Assembly: GCA_014218235.1 (NCBI GenBank)
Contig: CM024760.1
Coordinates: 66,714,961 to 66,778,960 of the forward strand
Reading direction: 5' to 3'
Length of the DNA stretch: 64,000 bases
Source of the DNA: Colocasia esculenta
Taxonomy: Eukaryota; Streptophyta; Magnoliopsida; Alismatales; Araceae
Part shown: piece by piece, positions 9,852 through 21,863 of the stretch
Layout: the number at the start of each line of letters is the position of its first letter
Numbering within the stretch: position 1 is the stretch's first letter
Position numbers and translations under genes: made by a program
Notes under the pieces: model-generated
What the model was told of the DNA's origin: nothing
What the model saw: only the letters and a program-made list of their open reading frames with translations
Database searches by the model: none

Positions 9852-10603
9852 CCCCTGGCAAGGTTACCCCGAATCAAATCGGTCGGCCCAATACCGATCC
9901 GAATCGGCCGATCTGATCCCGATCCGGACGATTTTTGATACCAACAGCCCTCTCCTTAAAGTAACCGGTATGAAAGGCTAAAAATGCTTTCAACTAAAAG
10001 TTGTGCTAAAAATGACATTCAACAGTGAAAGCATGCAACTGTTGTGGGACTGTGATGCTGTCCACCCTTTACTGATATGTTCCCCGGAGATGATCACTTA
10101 TACATATGTCCATATATAAAACTTGCTTAGTTACCTTTTCATCTAGAAAGTTTCTAGTTTCTAGAGGAATGTTGGAGGGTTTCTCCATGGTTCTATGAGT
10201 TTAAGTAGCAGAACCAAAATAGTTTTTTCTATTTGCTAATCGACTAAGTAGGATGTCAAGCAACCCTCTCACTGCTAAGCTTACCTACAAAGAAAATTCT
10301 CTCCAGCTAAAGTTGCCTCAAACAAATGTCTTCTTGAGGATCGGCATCAATCAGTAAGCAAGCAGCTTATTATAAAACTTGCTTTATCCTTGGATCCTTC
10401 ACTACATCTAACTGAATGGAGATGACAGGCTAAGACTTATGATGTCAATGTGCAACTTTCTCTAGACAGAGGAGACAAAGAAAAACAACCAAAATATTTT
10501 GCTTATCATGTTTTGGTGCATAGAAAGGACAATCTCTGTGGAAAAACTATACATCCACAAGTTAAAAACAATACAACAATGTAAAAGGGAGATTCTTATG
10601 TAC
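9852..10603. other. Non-coding, probably intron 3 or 3' flank of the trigger-factor gene
   Basis: AT-rich sequence with no recognisable exon. If the gene is complete elsewhere this is the start of its third intron, which would then contain the foldback and element A. Otherwise it is simply beyond the truncation. Confidence 0.5.
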
Positions 10604-12024
10604 CATAGATGTAGCATGTGGAAGAGTCTTCTTCAAAATTGCTTCAATAGTTGCACGTTGGACTTGTTGTCTTCCAACATAATTTACAAGAATATTGTCT
10701 GGAATTCTCTTCCCAGGACGGAATCCGGGAACCTAAATATGAAGAAACCATTGGTGTTAATGATTCTTCAACTTCGAAAGCATGGAATACAAAATAGCAG
10801 CGGACATACAACCAATTCTGGAAATGATTGACTGAATGCACGAACATGGAGGTATCATTAATTGCTTAGAAATTTTCTGTAAATTCCCATATCATGTTTT
10901 CAGCTGCCTGAAGTCCTAACAGTACAGAACACAACTTATCAAATGAACAGCGAAAGTATAGAGATGATCTTACTGCATGACCTTCCATTTGCATTTTTTA
11001 CATTGGAGATTTTCAAAACAAAATGTTGCTACTAGAAGCATAAACTGTTAATTTTGAGATCAGACCATAACCAATGAGGAAGCACAAAACCAGGATAAAT
11101 GAAATAACAAACAAAATAAAGGAGCACCGGCAATAATCAAGTTAAAAAATGAAGCAATTAAATAGATATACAATATGATCAGCCTAAAATGAATGAATGA
11201 CAGCAAAAATCAAGTTTAAAAGAATGAAGCAATTAAATTGACATACGATATGATCAGCCGAAAATCATTAAGCAGAATCATTATCAATGTTCAGTGGAAG
11301 ACCCAGAAGAAAATGAATTGTAAACGAAAATACCTTTGCCTGTTTTGCAATCTCCTGCAAGACTCTCTCGTAACAATCCTTGGATACAGCTGGAGGAACT
11401 TCTACACTTAGTTTGACCTACAAAATGGACAATTAGGATACAGATGGGAGGAAATAAAACCTGACAAAGTTGAGCCTAACAACTAGACAATTTAAAGGAG
11501 TAGAAGAAATGGGCTCCTTGGAACATTCCCCCCGCCCCCAGAATGAGTAATTCAAACAGAAAAGTACACTATTGCCCAAAGCAAATCCAATAGACGACCA
11601 CGTGCGACCGTGAGGGAAGCAATTCCCACAGAAGCTCATACAATTCGCCAAAAGATGAAACCACCATATGAAGCAAAACGCCAACACCGAATCCCAAACG
11701 CCAGATGAGAACATGAGAAGCGGAGCAACCCAGGGCAAATCGTCGTAGGTCACTCACGCTGGAATGCGGCAGCTTAGTCTCCGTGACCTGGACGTCCGCG
11801 GGAAACTGCTCCTTCTCCGCCTGCTTCGTCGCGACGGCGCTGGCGCAGACGGCCAGCCTCAGCCGGGCCGGCGTCCGGGAGGGAGCGGAGATGCAGCAGG
11901 GGAGCAACCGACGAGATGAGAAGTGCTTGAGAGAGCCCGCAGGCTGCGGGAAGAGGAGCTCGGGAGTAGGAAAGGGGGAAGAACGGGATCGGAAATGGAG
12001 CAGGGAGCCGAAGGCCCTCGCCAT
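10604..12024 (-). CDS. TIG: Chloroplast trigger-factor-like protein, 5' three exons only
   Basis: Minus-strand exons 12024-11758, 11417-11334 and 10732-10604 join in phase 0 with GT/AG borders (donors GTGAGTGACC, GTATTTTCG and GTACATAAG; acceptors ending TTTTGTAG and ATATTTAG). Exon 1 (89 codons) begins MARAFGSLLHFRSRS and is rich in Ser/Arg/Pro, as expected for a plastid transit peptide. Exons 2-3 give VKLSVEVPPAVSKDCYERVL and VPGFRPGKRIPDNILVNYVG, the ribosome-binding domain of trigger factor (PF05697) with its GFRPGK-type signature. Trigger factor is a peptidyl-prolyl isomerase-type chaperone that binds nascent chains at the ribosome exit; the plant copy acts in plastids. The middle and C-terminal domains are absent from the visible sequence: the gene is either cut by the transposons to its left or continues beyond element A. 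A short trigger-factor-N-only homolog is the alternative. Start chosen at the first Met, followed by transit-like sequence. Confidence 0.8.
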
Positions 12025-12179
12025 GGGCGCGCGCTCCGCCGGCTACAGAGGATAAACGGAGAGGGGAAGGCAGAGAGGAGGGAGGAGAGAACACTCTAAT
12101 CCGTTGGGAGTAGATATTTGTCCGAGTTCCGAAGTGCGGAAGAGCGAGACAGTTCAAGGGTCTTAGCGTAGAACAGTGG

Positions 12180-12961
12180 GTTTTTTTACTGTTTCACCAG
12201 GTTTTACAATATTTTAAAAATAAAGGAAAAAATCACTAAAGAGAGAAAAAAAATATTAAACATCTGATAGGGAGTAATTTAGACAGCTTTCCTATTTTAT
12301 TCTCTAATTTAGACATTTTCCTATTTTATTTTAGTTTCGTAGGCTAGAAATTATGTTATATTCAGCGGGAAAGAATAATTCTTTTCTTAGACATTTAAGT
12401 GTTTTTGTAATATGCCAGAAAAAAATCCTTTTGCAGCGTATAGATATGAACTTTAAGAACAAGATTTTTATATATATATTTTAAACCTATGGTCTGTCTA
12501 TTAGATGTTTCGAAATTTCCTTTTTACCTTTTAAAAATTTTCCGCTAACCAAATAGAGGGTAACGATGATATGTTCGACTTTGGTAAGAGCTTAGGCGGA
12601 AAAAACTGCTTTAGGAAACTTGGCTGAAAGTGCATCCCGGATGCAAGAGAAACCCATAAGGACAATATGTACTTAGTAAGTTTCATATTAAAAGTGACAG
12701 TTAAAAGTAGTGGCGGATATAGCAATTTTATTCAATGAGATTACTCTTTTTAAATTTTTATTTAATCAAATTAATTTAATAAAAATGGTTTCACCATATT
12801 AATAAAACTTTAAAATTTTAATAGAATCACGTGATTTTACGGACTCTAAATTAGATCTATCTATGGTTAAAAGTACCATTTTTATTAAAAAATGTTCCAA
12901 AAACTATCTTAAAATCTTAATTTATGGAGGTGATCTAGCTATTTCAAACCCACAAAACGTG
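12180..12961. other. AT-rich intergenic sequence upstream of the trigger-factor gene
   Basis: The first 150 bp upstream of the start codon (12025-12180) are GC-rich and would hold 5' UTR and promoter. Beyond that the sequence is AT-rich with no gene or repeat that I can identify. Confidence 0.5.
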
Positions 12962-13210
12962 TCGATCCCAAGGTTCACCGTACCGTCCTGATCGGCCGTG
13001 CCGCATTTTCCGTGAGAATGTATGATACCGTACCGTATTGTACCGCTGAGATACGGTGGGAAAATGACTTGTTTGATTTATTTTTTTAGTTTTGTGACTT
13101 GATGAATATTTAAAATGAGCAAATTTCAAAAGAAAACTCTCCATCCAAACTCAAGATAGATTTTCCATCTCTTCTCATACATGCACTTTTTCTCTCTCCC
13201 CTTTCTCTCT

Positions 13211-13720
13211 CATATCCTCTAGAACTATCAGGAATATCATGCCTTCTACAGTCTAAAAAGGGGTTGATATGATCACGAGATCTTCATCAAAGTTATTCAT
13301 TTTTTCAGCTTCGTTCTCAAAGTGAAATCACTTCAATTGGTGGTCTATATCTAAAGTTATAGTAGATTATTTTTACATTCTCTCTCATATCATGATCTAT
13401 ATATATATAATTAGTATGTCTTCCACATCTCAAACGATAGTATATCTCTTCGAGACTTCTTCATTAAAGTTGTTCATCATGACTTTCTCTACAAACTCCA
13501 ACTAGAATCACATCAAATGAATGTATGTACTTAAAGACACAGTGGATTATTCTTGACCTTCTCTCTCATATCGCGATCCAAACTAATAATGAGTGCGGCC
13601 TCTCTACAGCATGAGACGAGGATGATCTAATCTTTGGGCTCTTCATAAAAGTTGTTCATGATATGACCAATGTATTCCATTAGATCAACACCAACAATCT
13701 GAAAACAAAAACAAAATTGT
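13211..13720. repeat. Diverged tandem repeat, about 178-bp unit, 3 copies
   Basis: Units begin at CATATC/CATATCATGATC/CATATCGCGATCC (13211, 13386, 13567). They share GATCTTCATCAAAGTT(G/A)TTCAT and an AGTGGATTATTCTTGACCTTC-like end. Divergence is high. Confidence 0.65.
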
Positions 13721-13880
13721 AACGTCTTAAAATGTATAATAAAATATTAATATGACACTAAGAAATTAAAAGAGATAGTAAATTATACGTAAGACATGAT
13801 CACTTATATAAATATAATTATCTTTAATTTTATAATATTTTTATATTATTAATATATTTCTGGTACTATCTTTGATTATG

Positions 13881-14640
13881 TGCACTTCAACGGGACGATA
13901 TTTGGTTCTAAAAATAAAGTCAAATCTGATGTCATTATAATTACTAAAAAAAATATTGATATTAAAAATATAAAATATCAGGATTATTGATGCATAGATG
14001 TTGAGATTAAGTCAACCTAATAAATTTTTAGATAATTTTTACTTGACAAAAAATTAATTTAAAAAATTAAATTATAATTACTATAATTTGCATCATCTCT
14101 TAATTAGTTTATGTTTGAAATTTTATCTGAATTAGACATCATTTAGACCCCTTAAGTGCACACAAGGTTTGTCGCGGTACGGCGAATCTTCTGTGCACTT
14201 CAACATGACGACATTTGGTTCCGAAAATAAAGTCAAATCTGAAGTCATCATAATTACTAGAAAAAAATGTACTGATTCTAAAAATATAAATATCATGAGT
14301 TATTGATGTATAGATGTTGAGATTAAGTCAATCTAATGATTTTTGAGACAATTTTTACTTGACAAAAAATTAATTTAAAAATTTAAACTAAAATTACTAT
14401 AATTTGTATCATCTATTAATTAGCTTATGTTTGAAATTTTATCTGAATTAGACACCATTAGATACATTAGATGTTGAGATTAAATCGATCTAACGATTTT
14501 TAAGATAATTTTTACTTGACAAAAAATTAATTTAAAAAATTAAACTAAAATTATTATAATTTGTATTATCTCTTAATTAACTTATGTTTAAAATTTCATC
14601 TCAATTAGACACCATATAGACCCCTTAAATGCACTGGATG
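13881..14640. repeat. Diverged tandem repeat, about 310-bp unit, 2.6 copies
   Basis: Units start at GTGCACTTCAAC (13881 and 14194) with a partial third from about 14460. They share GAGATTAAGTCAA, TTTTTACTTGACAAAAAATT and TAGACCCCTTAA(G/A)TGCAC. Confidence 0.8.
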
Positions 14641-14929
14641 CGAGAAGTAAAGTAAAAAAAAAAAAAAAGACCTGCCACGGACCGGTACGTGGCAAACCGT
14701 GGCGTGTCGCTGTGGCATGCCTAGATCACCCCATTAAAATGACCCGACCGTGCCATGGCTCGATTTGGCCAAACCGCATCAGTACGGTGCGGTTTGGCCA
14801 ACGGTCTCGATCCTATCATTTTTCACCATTAGAACCTTACATAAACTGAAGTTTTCTTTTGGGATGAAAGGAAAAAGGGAAAATATTGACCAGCAGATCA
14901 CGATGACGTTCAGAAGACTAAGAAGACAA

Positions 14930-14930
14930 G

Positions 14931-14967
<37 letters not shown>
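14930..14967. repeat. (TA)n microsatellite
   Basis: Uninterrupted TA dinucleotides. The same tract is present at 59158-59190 in the second copy, slightly shorter. Confidence 0.95.
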
Positions 14968-14968
<1 letters not shown>

Positions 14969-15089
14969 CAAAAATCTGTTGCTATAGTTTGACTGCTGAA
15001 AGCGAACCCTTAAAAAAAAAAAACAACCCGTGGATGGAAATCCCAGAATTGTATGTGTTTTAGAAAAAGAAAAAGTAAGAGTGAGCTTA

Positions 15090-16516
15090 GGGTCTGCTTG
15101 TTTTAACACAAAATTTCATGTCCGAAATTTTTTTCAGAAAAACCTCATACAGGTACTATTGAAAAGTTAATTTATGAAAATTTTTACATACAATTAAAAA
15201 TTTTGATATCATTGACGAAATTCTGAAAACTATTTTTCTGGATTTCTATTTTATGTAGGTTTTTTATAAGTGTCACTACAATGTCCGATGTTCGGCGTCT
15301 GGCGGTTGACGTCTAGCGATCTACTTTCGGCGGTCAACGTCCGGTGTTCGGTGTCTGGTACCCAGTAACCTGACGTCCAGTGACCTAGCGCCCAGTGACT
15401 CGACATCCAGCGACCTAGCGATTGGCAGCTGACGCCCGGCCCTCGGTGACCGCCGACAGGCGCCCCGACACCTAACAACCGACGCCCGACGACCGGCATC
15501 CGGCGACCCAACGTTTGACACCCGACTACTTGTGTCCGGCCACCAGGCGACCCGGCGCTAGGTGATCAACACCAGACGTTCAACGCTCATCACTCGGAGA
15601 CCAACGCCTAACGACCAGGTGTCTGGTGGCCGGTGCCTAGCGACACGGCGTCCGGCTCCCAACGACTTGGCACACGATGTCAGGCGCCCAGTGCTAGGCA
15701 ACCGACACCCAGTGACTTGGCGCCCGACGGCCGGCGGCCCGATGTCTGGCGCCCGATGACCTGGCACCTGGCGCCCGTCACCTGTCGCCTGGCACCGGTC
15801 TCCCGACACCGGTCACCGGCTGGGCGATCGGCGATCTGCGACCGGCTCCCGATGACTAGGCAGCTGGAGCCCGGCGACCGTCGCCTGGCAACCCTGTGCC
15901 CGGTACCCGACGTCCGGCATCCGACGACCCGACGTCTAACACCCGACGACCCGTCGTCCGGCGCCTGGCGACCCGACGACCCGACGCCCAGCAATCCGAC
16001 GTTCGGCGCCAGGCGACCCAGCATTCGGAGCTCGACGACCCGGCGTCTGGAGCCCGGCGACCAGGCAACCCGGTGTCCAACGACTGGCGTTTGGTGACCG
16101 GCGACCCGACATCCGGCGACCGGCACCCTGCGACCTTTCACCCGACGACCGGCACTCGACGACCGGAGCTGGGAGACTAGCGCCTGACGACAGTTGCCCA
16201 ACGCCCGACGCCCGACTACCTAGCGTCTGACAACCCGACGTCCAACACCCGGCGATCCAGCGCCTGACGCTGGGTGCCGGAAGCTGGATGATTGGGCGTT
16301 CGACATACGAATGTACTTTTTATTTTAAAATTTTATTTATTTTTAAAAAAATATTTCTAATAAATATTTTACTTGGAAATAAACATCAGAAAATCTTTTC
16401 AATAAAAATATTTACGTGAGTACTAAATGGATAATTATATTTTTATTTTTTTGTAAAAATAAATCCTTGTAAAAATTTGTCTTTACAAATCTATTTTACA
16501 AACAACCAAACAGACT
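15090..16516. mobile_element. Putative PIF/Harbinger-like non-autonomous element
   Basis: TTA occurs on both sides (15087-15089, 16517-16519). The left end reads GGGTCTGCTTGTTTTAACAC and the right end, reversed, AGTCTGTTTGGTTGTTTG. GGGTCTGTTTGG-like termini with a 3-bp TTA duplication suit PIF/Harbinger MITE relatives. The interior is AT-rich flanks around a GC-rich minisatellite with no transposase. TIR similarity is short, so the class is an inference. Confidence 0.45.
15283..16305. repeat. GC-rich degenerate minisatellite, about 15-bp unit
   Basis: About 1 kb built from alternating 7- and 8-bp halves of the type CCGGCGA + CCCGACGT, with substitutions, in sharp contrast to AT-rich flanks. 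All frames are open for long stretches on both strands purely from composition, giving Arg/Pro/Asp-rich pentapeptide patterns. I do not call genes here. Confidence 0.8.
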
Positions 16517-16902
16517 TTAAATGTAAAAAAGGGTAGGCAGAAACGTCCCTCGTGTGTCTATTTGCAAAGAACACACAGAGAAAATATATAGTAGTAGGAG
16601 ACTTATATTTAAGTTGTAAGTGGACTCCTAAATTTTATATTAAATTTATAAATATTTAAATTAGATTAATAAAATAATATATCATGATATATTGATTTCT
16701 TCGATAGACTAATAGAAGAATACTATGCTTCTATAATAAATATTTCTCAAACATGAATGGTTCTACATTCTTCGCACGATGTGCATGGGCCACGTGTTCT
16801 TGTCTGACAACAAATAAATACTATTTTTAAATACTTATTTTATTTTATTTATGTATTTGTCCCTATACATCTAGTACTTTTACCGCTTTTTTTTTGGACA
16901 GA

Positions 16903-16903
<1 letters not shown>
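16517..16903. other. AT-rich spacer, nothing recognised
   Basis: No coding sequence, tandem repeat or inverted repeat was recognised between the putative Harbinger-like element and the AT microsatellite. Confidence 0.6.

Positions 16904-16904
<1 letters not shown>

Positions 16905-16955
<51 letters not shown>
16905..16955. repeat. (AT)n microsatellite
   Basis: About 25 AT units. The corresponding tract at 61116-61167 is of similar length. Confidence 0.95.
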
Positions 16956-16959
<4 letters not shown>

Positions 16960-17414
16960 GATTGGGGTATGTCAGCAGAAGTTGGAAGGGGAATATTCCT
17001 CTCCCCATGGATGGCAAAATCGGTCGGGTCGGGGTCGGGCGGGCGGGTCGGGGTCGGGGTCGGCGCCCGCGACCCAAGTTGGCGCGAGAAGTGGCCGGGA
17101 TCTGCGGATTCTCGGTTGTCGGGCCGGATCCGCCGGGGTCGGGCGACTCCGCGACCCGACTACCCCGACCCGCCCGACCCCGCGGATCCCCCTTTAAGGA
17201 GGGATCCCGTCCTGGGACTGCACTCTGTCTGCGCAGTCCCCCGCACCTCCCTTCCCAGCCCCCTACCCCCCCCTCCCCTGCCGGAGCGCCTCCCTCGCCG
17301 CCGCCAGAGCTCCGGGAGGCTCGCCGTCGGCCGCGCCGCCACCCCGGCGCCACTGCAAGCAGCCGCCGGCGCCCTTCCTCTCTCTCTGTTCTCTTCTCTC
17401 TCTTATGTGAGGTG

Positions 17415-18050
17415 AGATTTTTTATTTTTAAAAAAAAATCTGAAAAAATAGGAAATGGTAAATAGGCTATAGATCTGTAGATCTATAGCATATTTAACAT
17501 GTTTATGACTTCATTCTCTTAAATCTCCAATTTAGCCCTAATTAGGGTATAAAAATTAGGGATTTGTGTCATGAATGAAATTAATGTGCAATTGAGTGAT
17601 TAATAGAACTATTTTAGTTGATTAGAGTTTGTTGGTAGACTTAATTGCATTACATTAACTGTTTTCCCTGAAAATCCCCAATGACCCTAATTAGGGTTTA
17701 AAATTTAGGGATTTTAGGTCCTTAATGTAATTATTATGTAATTGAGTGTCCAATATAGTTATTTTACTTGATTAGAGTTTTGTATGAACATTGCATGATC
17801 TGTTTTTTTTTAATTCTCAACTTAAACCTTAATTAGGGGTTTAAAAAATAAATTGTAGGTCATTAATATAATAAATGTGTAATTGAGTGTTCAATGTGGT
17901 CATTTGAGTTGATTAGAGTTTTGTATGTACAATATTTATAGTCTATGATATTTTTTTCCATAAATTCTCAAATTAAACCCTAAATAGGGTTTAAAAATTA
18001 GGGATTATGTGTAATTAACGTGCAATTTAATTGCATTCTTACACAGGAAT
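17415..18050 (+). repeat. hAT 5' leader/intron with four diverged 140-150-bp repeats
   Basis: Units at about 17521, 17671, 17812 and 17962 each contain the near-palindrome CCCTAATTAGGGTTTAAAA or a variant, then AATTGAGTG and TTGATTAGAGTTTTGTATG. The segment ends in TTACACAG just before the transposase ATG and begins after GTGAG(G)TGAG, so it may be a 5' UTR intron. Confidence 0.65.
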
Positions 18051-21000
18051 ATGGCACATCATGAACATGAAGAGCAAGAGGTGGAGCAGGCCATTGATCC
18101 TGGTTGGGCTCATGGTACTCTCCTTGATGCATCTAAGAGAAAAGTGAAATGTAATTGGTGTAGAAAGGAGATGTTTGGAGGCATTTATCGCCTTAAACAA
18201 CATCTTGCTGGGATTGCTGGGAATGTTTCAAAATGTCCGAATTGTCCAATGGAAGTGAGAAATGAAAAATAGCATATCTGAAGGGGAAGAAAGCAGAAAA
18301 AATATTGACAACTCAGCAGCAACAAGAACTTCAAGATGAGCTTTCTGGGAGACAGATTCGTAGAGATTATGATCTACCAATTCCTGTGGATGATGATGAT
18401 GATGATGATGATGATCCTGATCCTGAGTTTACTACAGCGGCACGTGCTAGTCGCCGTTCTTATGCGGAGGAAGATGAGAGACGAAGGGGTTTAGGCACAT
18501 CAGGTGCACATGTGTCTAGAGATGACTCTAGGACATCTCTTCCTAGGAGTACACAGGGTCCTATGGATGCATATTTGTATAGATCAATGTCTGTAAAACA
18601 ACCAGGAATCAAGTAGGCATTGAAAGGAGTGAAATCCACTGCAAAGGCAGCGAAGGGTGCAATCAAAGGCATTGTCAAATGGTTTTTACATGCAGGTGTC
18701 CCAGCACATACGGCAGAGAGCCCATATTTTCAGAGTATGTTGGATGCAATGCGGAAGCTGGGCCTGGTATTAAGGCTCCTACAAGGAAGTATATTTATGA
18801 TGCTGGGCTTGATGATGAATATGAGGAGTTGAAAACATGGGTGAGTAGCTTCAAAAATATTTGGAAAGAACGTGGTTGCACCATTATGTGTGATGGTTGG
18901 ACAGGGACCACAAGAAAATCCATGATAAATTTTCTTGTGTATTGCTGCGAAGGGTCTATTTTCTTTAAATCTGTTGATGCATCTAATAAAATCAAGAATG
19001 CAGAATATTTGTTTAAACTTATGGATGCATTTGTGGAGGAAGTGGGTGAAGAGCACGTTGTACAGGTTGTGACTGATAATGAACCGAGCTACAAGGCTGC
19101 GGGTAGGTTGTTAATGGAAAAGACACCATCTCTATTGGGTTCCATGTGCAGCATATTGCATTGATTTAATGATGGAGGACATAGGCAAAGATTCTCATAT
19201 TCATGGTATCATTGATGATGCTCAGATGATAACTTCCTTTATTTATAATCACAACAGGATTTTGAATATGATGAGGAAGTACACAGATGGGAGAGATCTC
19301 CTTCGTGCTGGTCCCACCAGATTTGCATCCAATTTTATTTCTTTGGAGAGCCTAATGTATAGGCATCAATTGGCCCAATTAATTAATTCTGCAGAATTTT
19401 TGCAGCATGTAGACACTCTACGGCCTGATAGTAAAGATGTTGCACTCATGGTCCAAGACTTGATTAGCAATGCACGGTTTTGGGAGAAGGTTTCCTACTA
19501 CCTCAAAGTAATAGAGCCTTTGGTACTTATCCTTAGAATGGTTGATGGTGACGACAAAAATGATATGGGATATTTGTACGAGGCAATGGACAAGGCAAAG
19601 GAAAAGTTGAGGGAAGGAATCCTAAAGCATACAGAAAATGGTGGGCCATCATAGACAAGCAATGGAGATGACTCTCCACCATGATCTTCATGCAGCAGGT
19701 AATTTATTTATTGTAATTACTTGCTGAATTTTTTATGATACCAAACTTAAACCTCTTTTATCATATGCAGGGTATTTTTTCAACCCTAGGATTCAATATA
19801 AAGATGATGTGCACAATGACGGAGAAGTGATGAGAGGCACCATGAATCATCACTCGCATTGGAAGGAGCATGAATGAGAGATTAGACGCAGTGGCAGAGG
19901 TAGGATAGTATATTTTACTTTGCATATGTATGTATTTTATCATTTGACATGACATATGTCATGTGACTCATGTCTTCCATTTTCTAGGTGGAGAGATATA
20001 AGATGAAAGTTGGCATATACGGAGCATATGACATGAAATATGCAGCTGGAAGACTCAGTCCAGGTGGTTTTACATGTTTGGGTGTTTGCCTAAAATCATA
20101 AATATATTCTTTCACCATCCTTATAATGATTAATGTTCGATTATTTTATTGTAACAGCTGAATGGTGGATCCAAGTCAATTATCACCAAGCTGGGACAAA
20201 TCCCTTAGCGTATGTTGCAGTGAGAGTATTAAGTCAAACCACTTCTTCTAGCCCATGTGAAAGGAATTGGAGTACATTCAGCCTTATTCACACAAAAATC
20301 CGCAATAGGCTGGGTGTGGAGGCTAGAGAAGTTGGTTTACTGTCATTATAATATGCGTTTAAGGGTGAAGCAAAAGAAGAAAGGCAAAAGATAGAAAGAC
20401 AGAGATTCATGCTGCTAGCTGGTAGACCATTTGAGGAGGTGGTTCCTGAGATAGATGTTGATGAGTTGCTAAATGAGGAACACCCTTTACATGCTTGGGT
20501 GGAGACGAGAGCTGAGGGAGAGCTAGCTGACTTTCATCCTGATGATCGGCTAGTTCAAGCATGTGAAGGAGATGTTTTATTAGAAGAGCATGTACCTGAG
20601 AGAGCTGAGAGGCCAGAATTGAGAAGATCTTCCACCGTACATGATACTAGTATTTCTTCATCTCAGCTAGAATTGAGAAGATCTACCTCTCAGTTAGAGC
20701 CCAAAAGAAAGAAAGACAAAGGCAAGAAGAAAGCAAAGCAAAACAAAGAAAGAAGAACAGAAGAACCAAGAAGAAAATCACAAGAGGTGAAGAGGACTCT
20801 CCTGAGGTAGAGACACATATTGGGCAGCCATTTTCTGAGGCTCCACCCCTGCCATCTCAATTGGCTAGATTATATGAGGCAGAGAAATTACATTATGAAC
20901 GTCGCAAAAAGATGAGTACAAAAGAAAAAGAAAAACAGTGGGGAGTGATGACTCCACCCAATCACCTGATGATGATGATGTGCTACTGCAGGTATTGGAG

Positions 21001-21455
21001 CCACGGGAGGTTATGGGCTTGGGGGTATTATGTCAGGATATGAAGATTATTCACAACCACCCCAACAATAACAAGGAAGCCAAGGGGAAGAACAACAGCA
21101 GCATGGGGGATATGAAGGCCAACAAAGGCAAGCAGGGCATGATTGGGGATATGGGGCTTCATATCCACCCTTTTTTAGTCCCCCAAAATTGCCATATTCA
21201 GATATTAGCTCTAGTAGTGGGCCTAATTATTTGGGCAATATTCAAACTGCTGGATATGGTAGTTTCATCCCTCCAGGACACTCAGGAGAAAGTTCAAGTC
21301 AACAAGCAACAACACCGCGAGGCATCCAAAGAGGATTCCAAGACATTGCAAATTCTTTGTTTGCCTTTGGATATACACAATATGAAGGACATGAGTATGT
21401 GCCACCTATTCAATCTCATGAGGTAGAGGATGAAGGTTCAGAAATGTCAAATTGA
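18051..21455 (+). pseudogene. hAT transposase (BED zinc finger, DUF659, hATC dimerisation), frames broken
   Basis: Cut-and-paste transposase. The BED finger is at 18051-18270 (KCNWCRKEMFGGIYRLKQHL). A linker with an Asp run is at 18305-18616. DUF659 and the catalytic core start about 18660, with the first catalytic Asp in TIMCDGWTG and the next in VVTDNEPSYKAAG. The RNase H-like fold continues at 19169-19654. The hATC block at 20150-20330 reads SSSPCERNWSTFSLIHTKIR. A Gln/Gly-rich tail runs to the stop at 21453-21455. Three introns with GT/AG borders and matching phase fit 19699-19770, 19900-19987 and 20064-20157. Breaks: a one-base frame change near 18262, a TAG at 18614-18616, frame changes near 18760, 19145, 19625 and 20320. 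Several are absent from the second copy or are single-base, so some may be sequence errors. Start at 18051 follows a good intron acceptor. Confidence 0.85.
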
Positions 21456-21863
21456 GAAGGTATTTTTATTTATTTCATGTTATCAACTTGTACATATTTT
21501 AATTTTTGCAATGTATGAACATTAATGATTATGTCTTTAGTCATTGTTATTGTTCTTCATGGTACATGAACATGATAAGATTTAAATTTCAATGTGTTTG
21601 ATTTCAATGAATGTTGTATGTGTCTAGGTAATTTTCTGTAAATTTTAGGGATTTTTCCTGATTTTTTCAGATTTTTTTTTTCTGATTTTTCCAGATTTTT
21701 TTCTAATTTTTTTATTTTTTAAATAATTTTTTACTCTGGCCGACCCAGGGTCAGCCAGACTCCATTGGAGTCGACCGACTCCACCGACCCGACCCGATCT
21801 GAGTCGGGGTCGGCTGGGTCCGACTCACCCAGCCGACCCGACCCTGCCATCCATGCCTCTCCC

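Larger units (their letters stand above)
12962..14814. mobile_element. Putative non-autonomous element with two internal tandem arrays
   Basis: Near-identical TCGATCCC (12962-12969) and TCGATCCT (14807-14814) flank a segment whose ends carry related GC-rich ACCGTACCGT/ACGGTGCGG sequence, inverted with respect to each other. This is compatible with an 8-bp TSD hAT-like insertion. The TIRs match poorly, so boundaries are tentative. No coding sequence. Confidence 0.35.
17006..21855 (+). mobile_element. hAT transposon, 4850 bp, complete ends
   Basis: Perfect terminal inverted repeats CATGGATGGCA...TGCCATCCATG at 17006 and 21855 are flanked by the 8-bp duplication CCTCTCCC (16998-17005, 21856-21863). 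These hallmarks fix the boundaries to the base. Subterminal regions (17020-17180 and 21730-21845) are packed with GGTCGGG/CGACCC motifs, likely transposase-binding sites. The interior encodes a BED-DUF659-hATC transposase with several breaks. Intact TIR and TSD mean it could still be mobilised in trans. Confidence 0.95.

Noticed and set aside
11433..11753. 106-codon minus-strand ORF (also 55667-55987)
   Set aside because: It is intron 1 of the trigger-factor gene read through from the splice donor.
15251..16201. Overlapping long ORFs on both strands (and at 59408-60415)
   Set aside because: They lie in a CG-rich 15-bp minisatellite with few stop codons in any frame; no domain, and length varies between copies.
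16880..17465. Pro/Arg-rich ORFs at the left end of the hAT element (also 61174-61643)
   Set aside because: Composition of the GGTCGGG subterminal repeats and GC-rich leader; the transposase starts at 18051.
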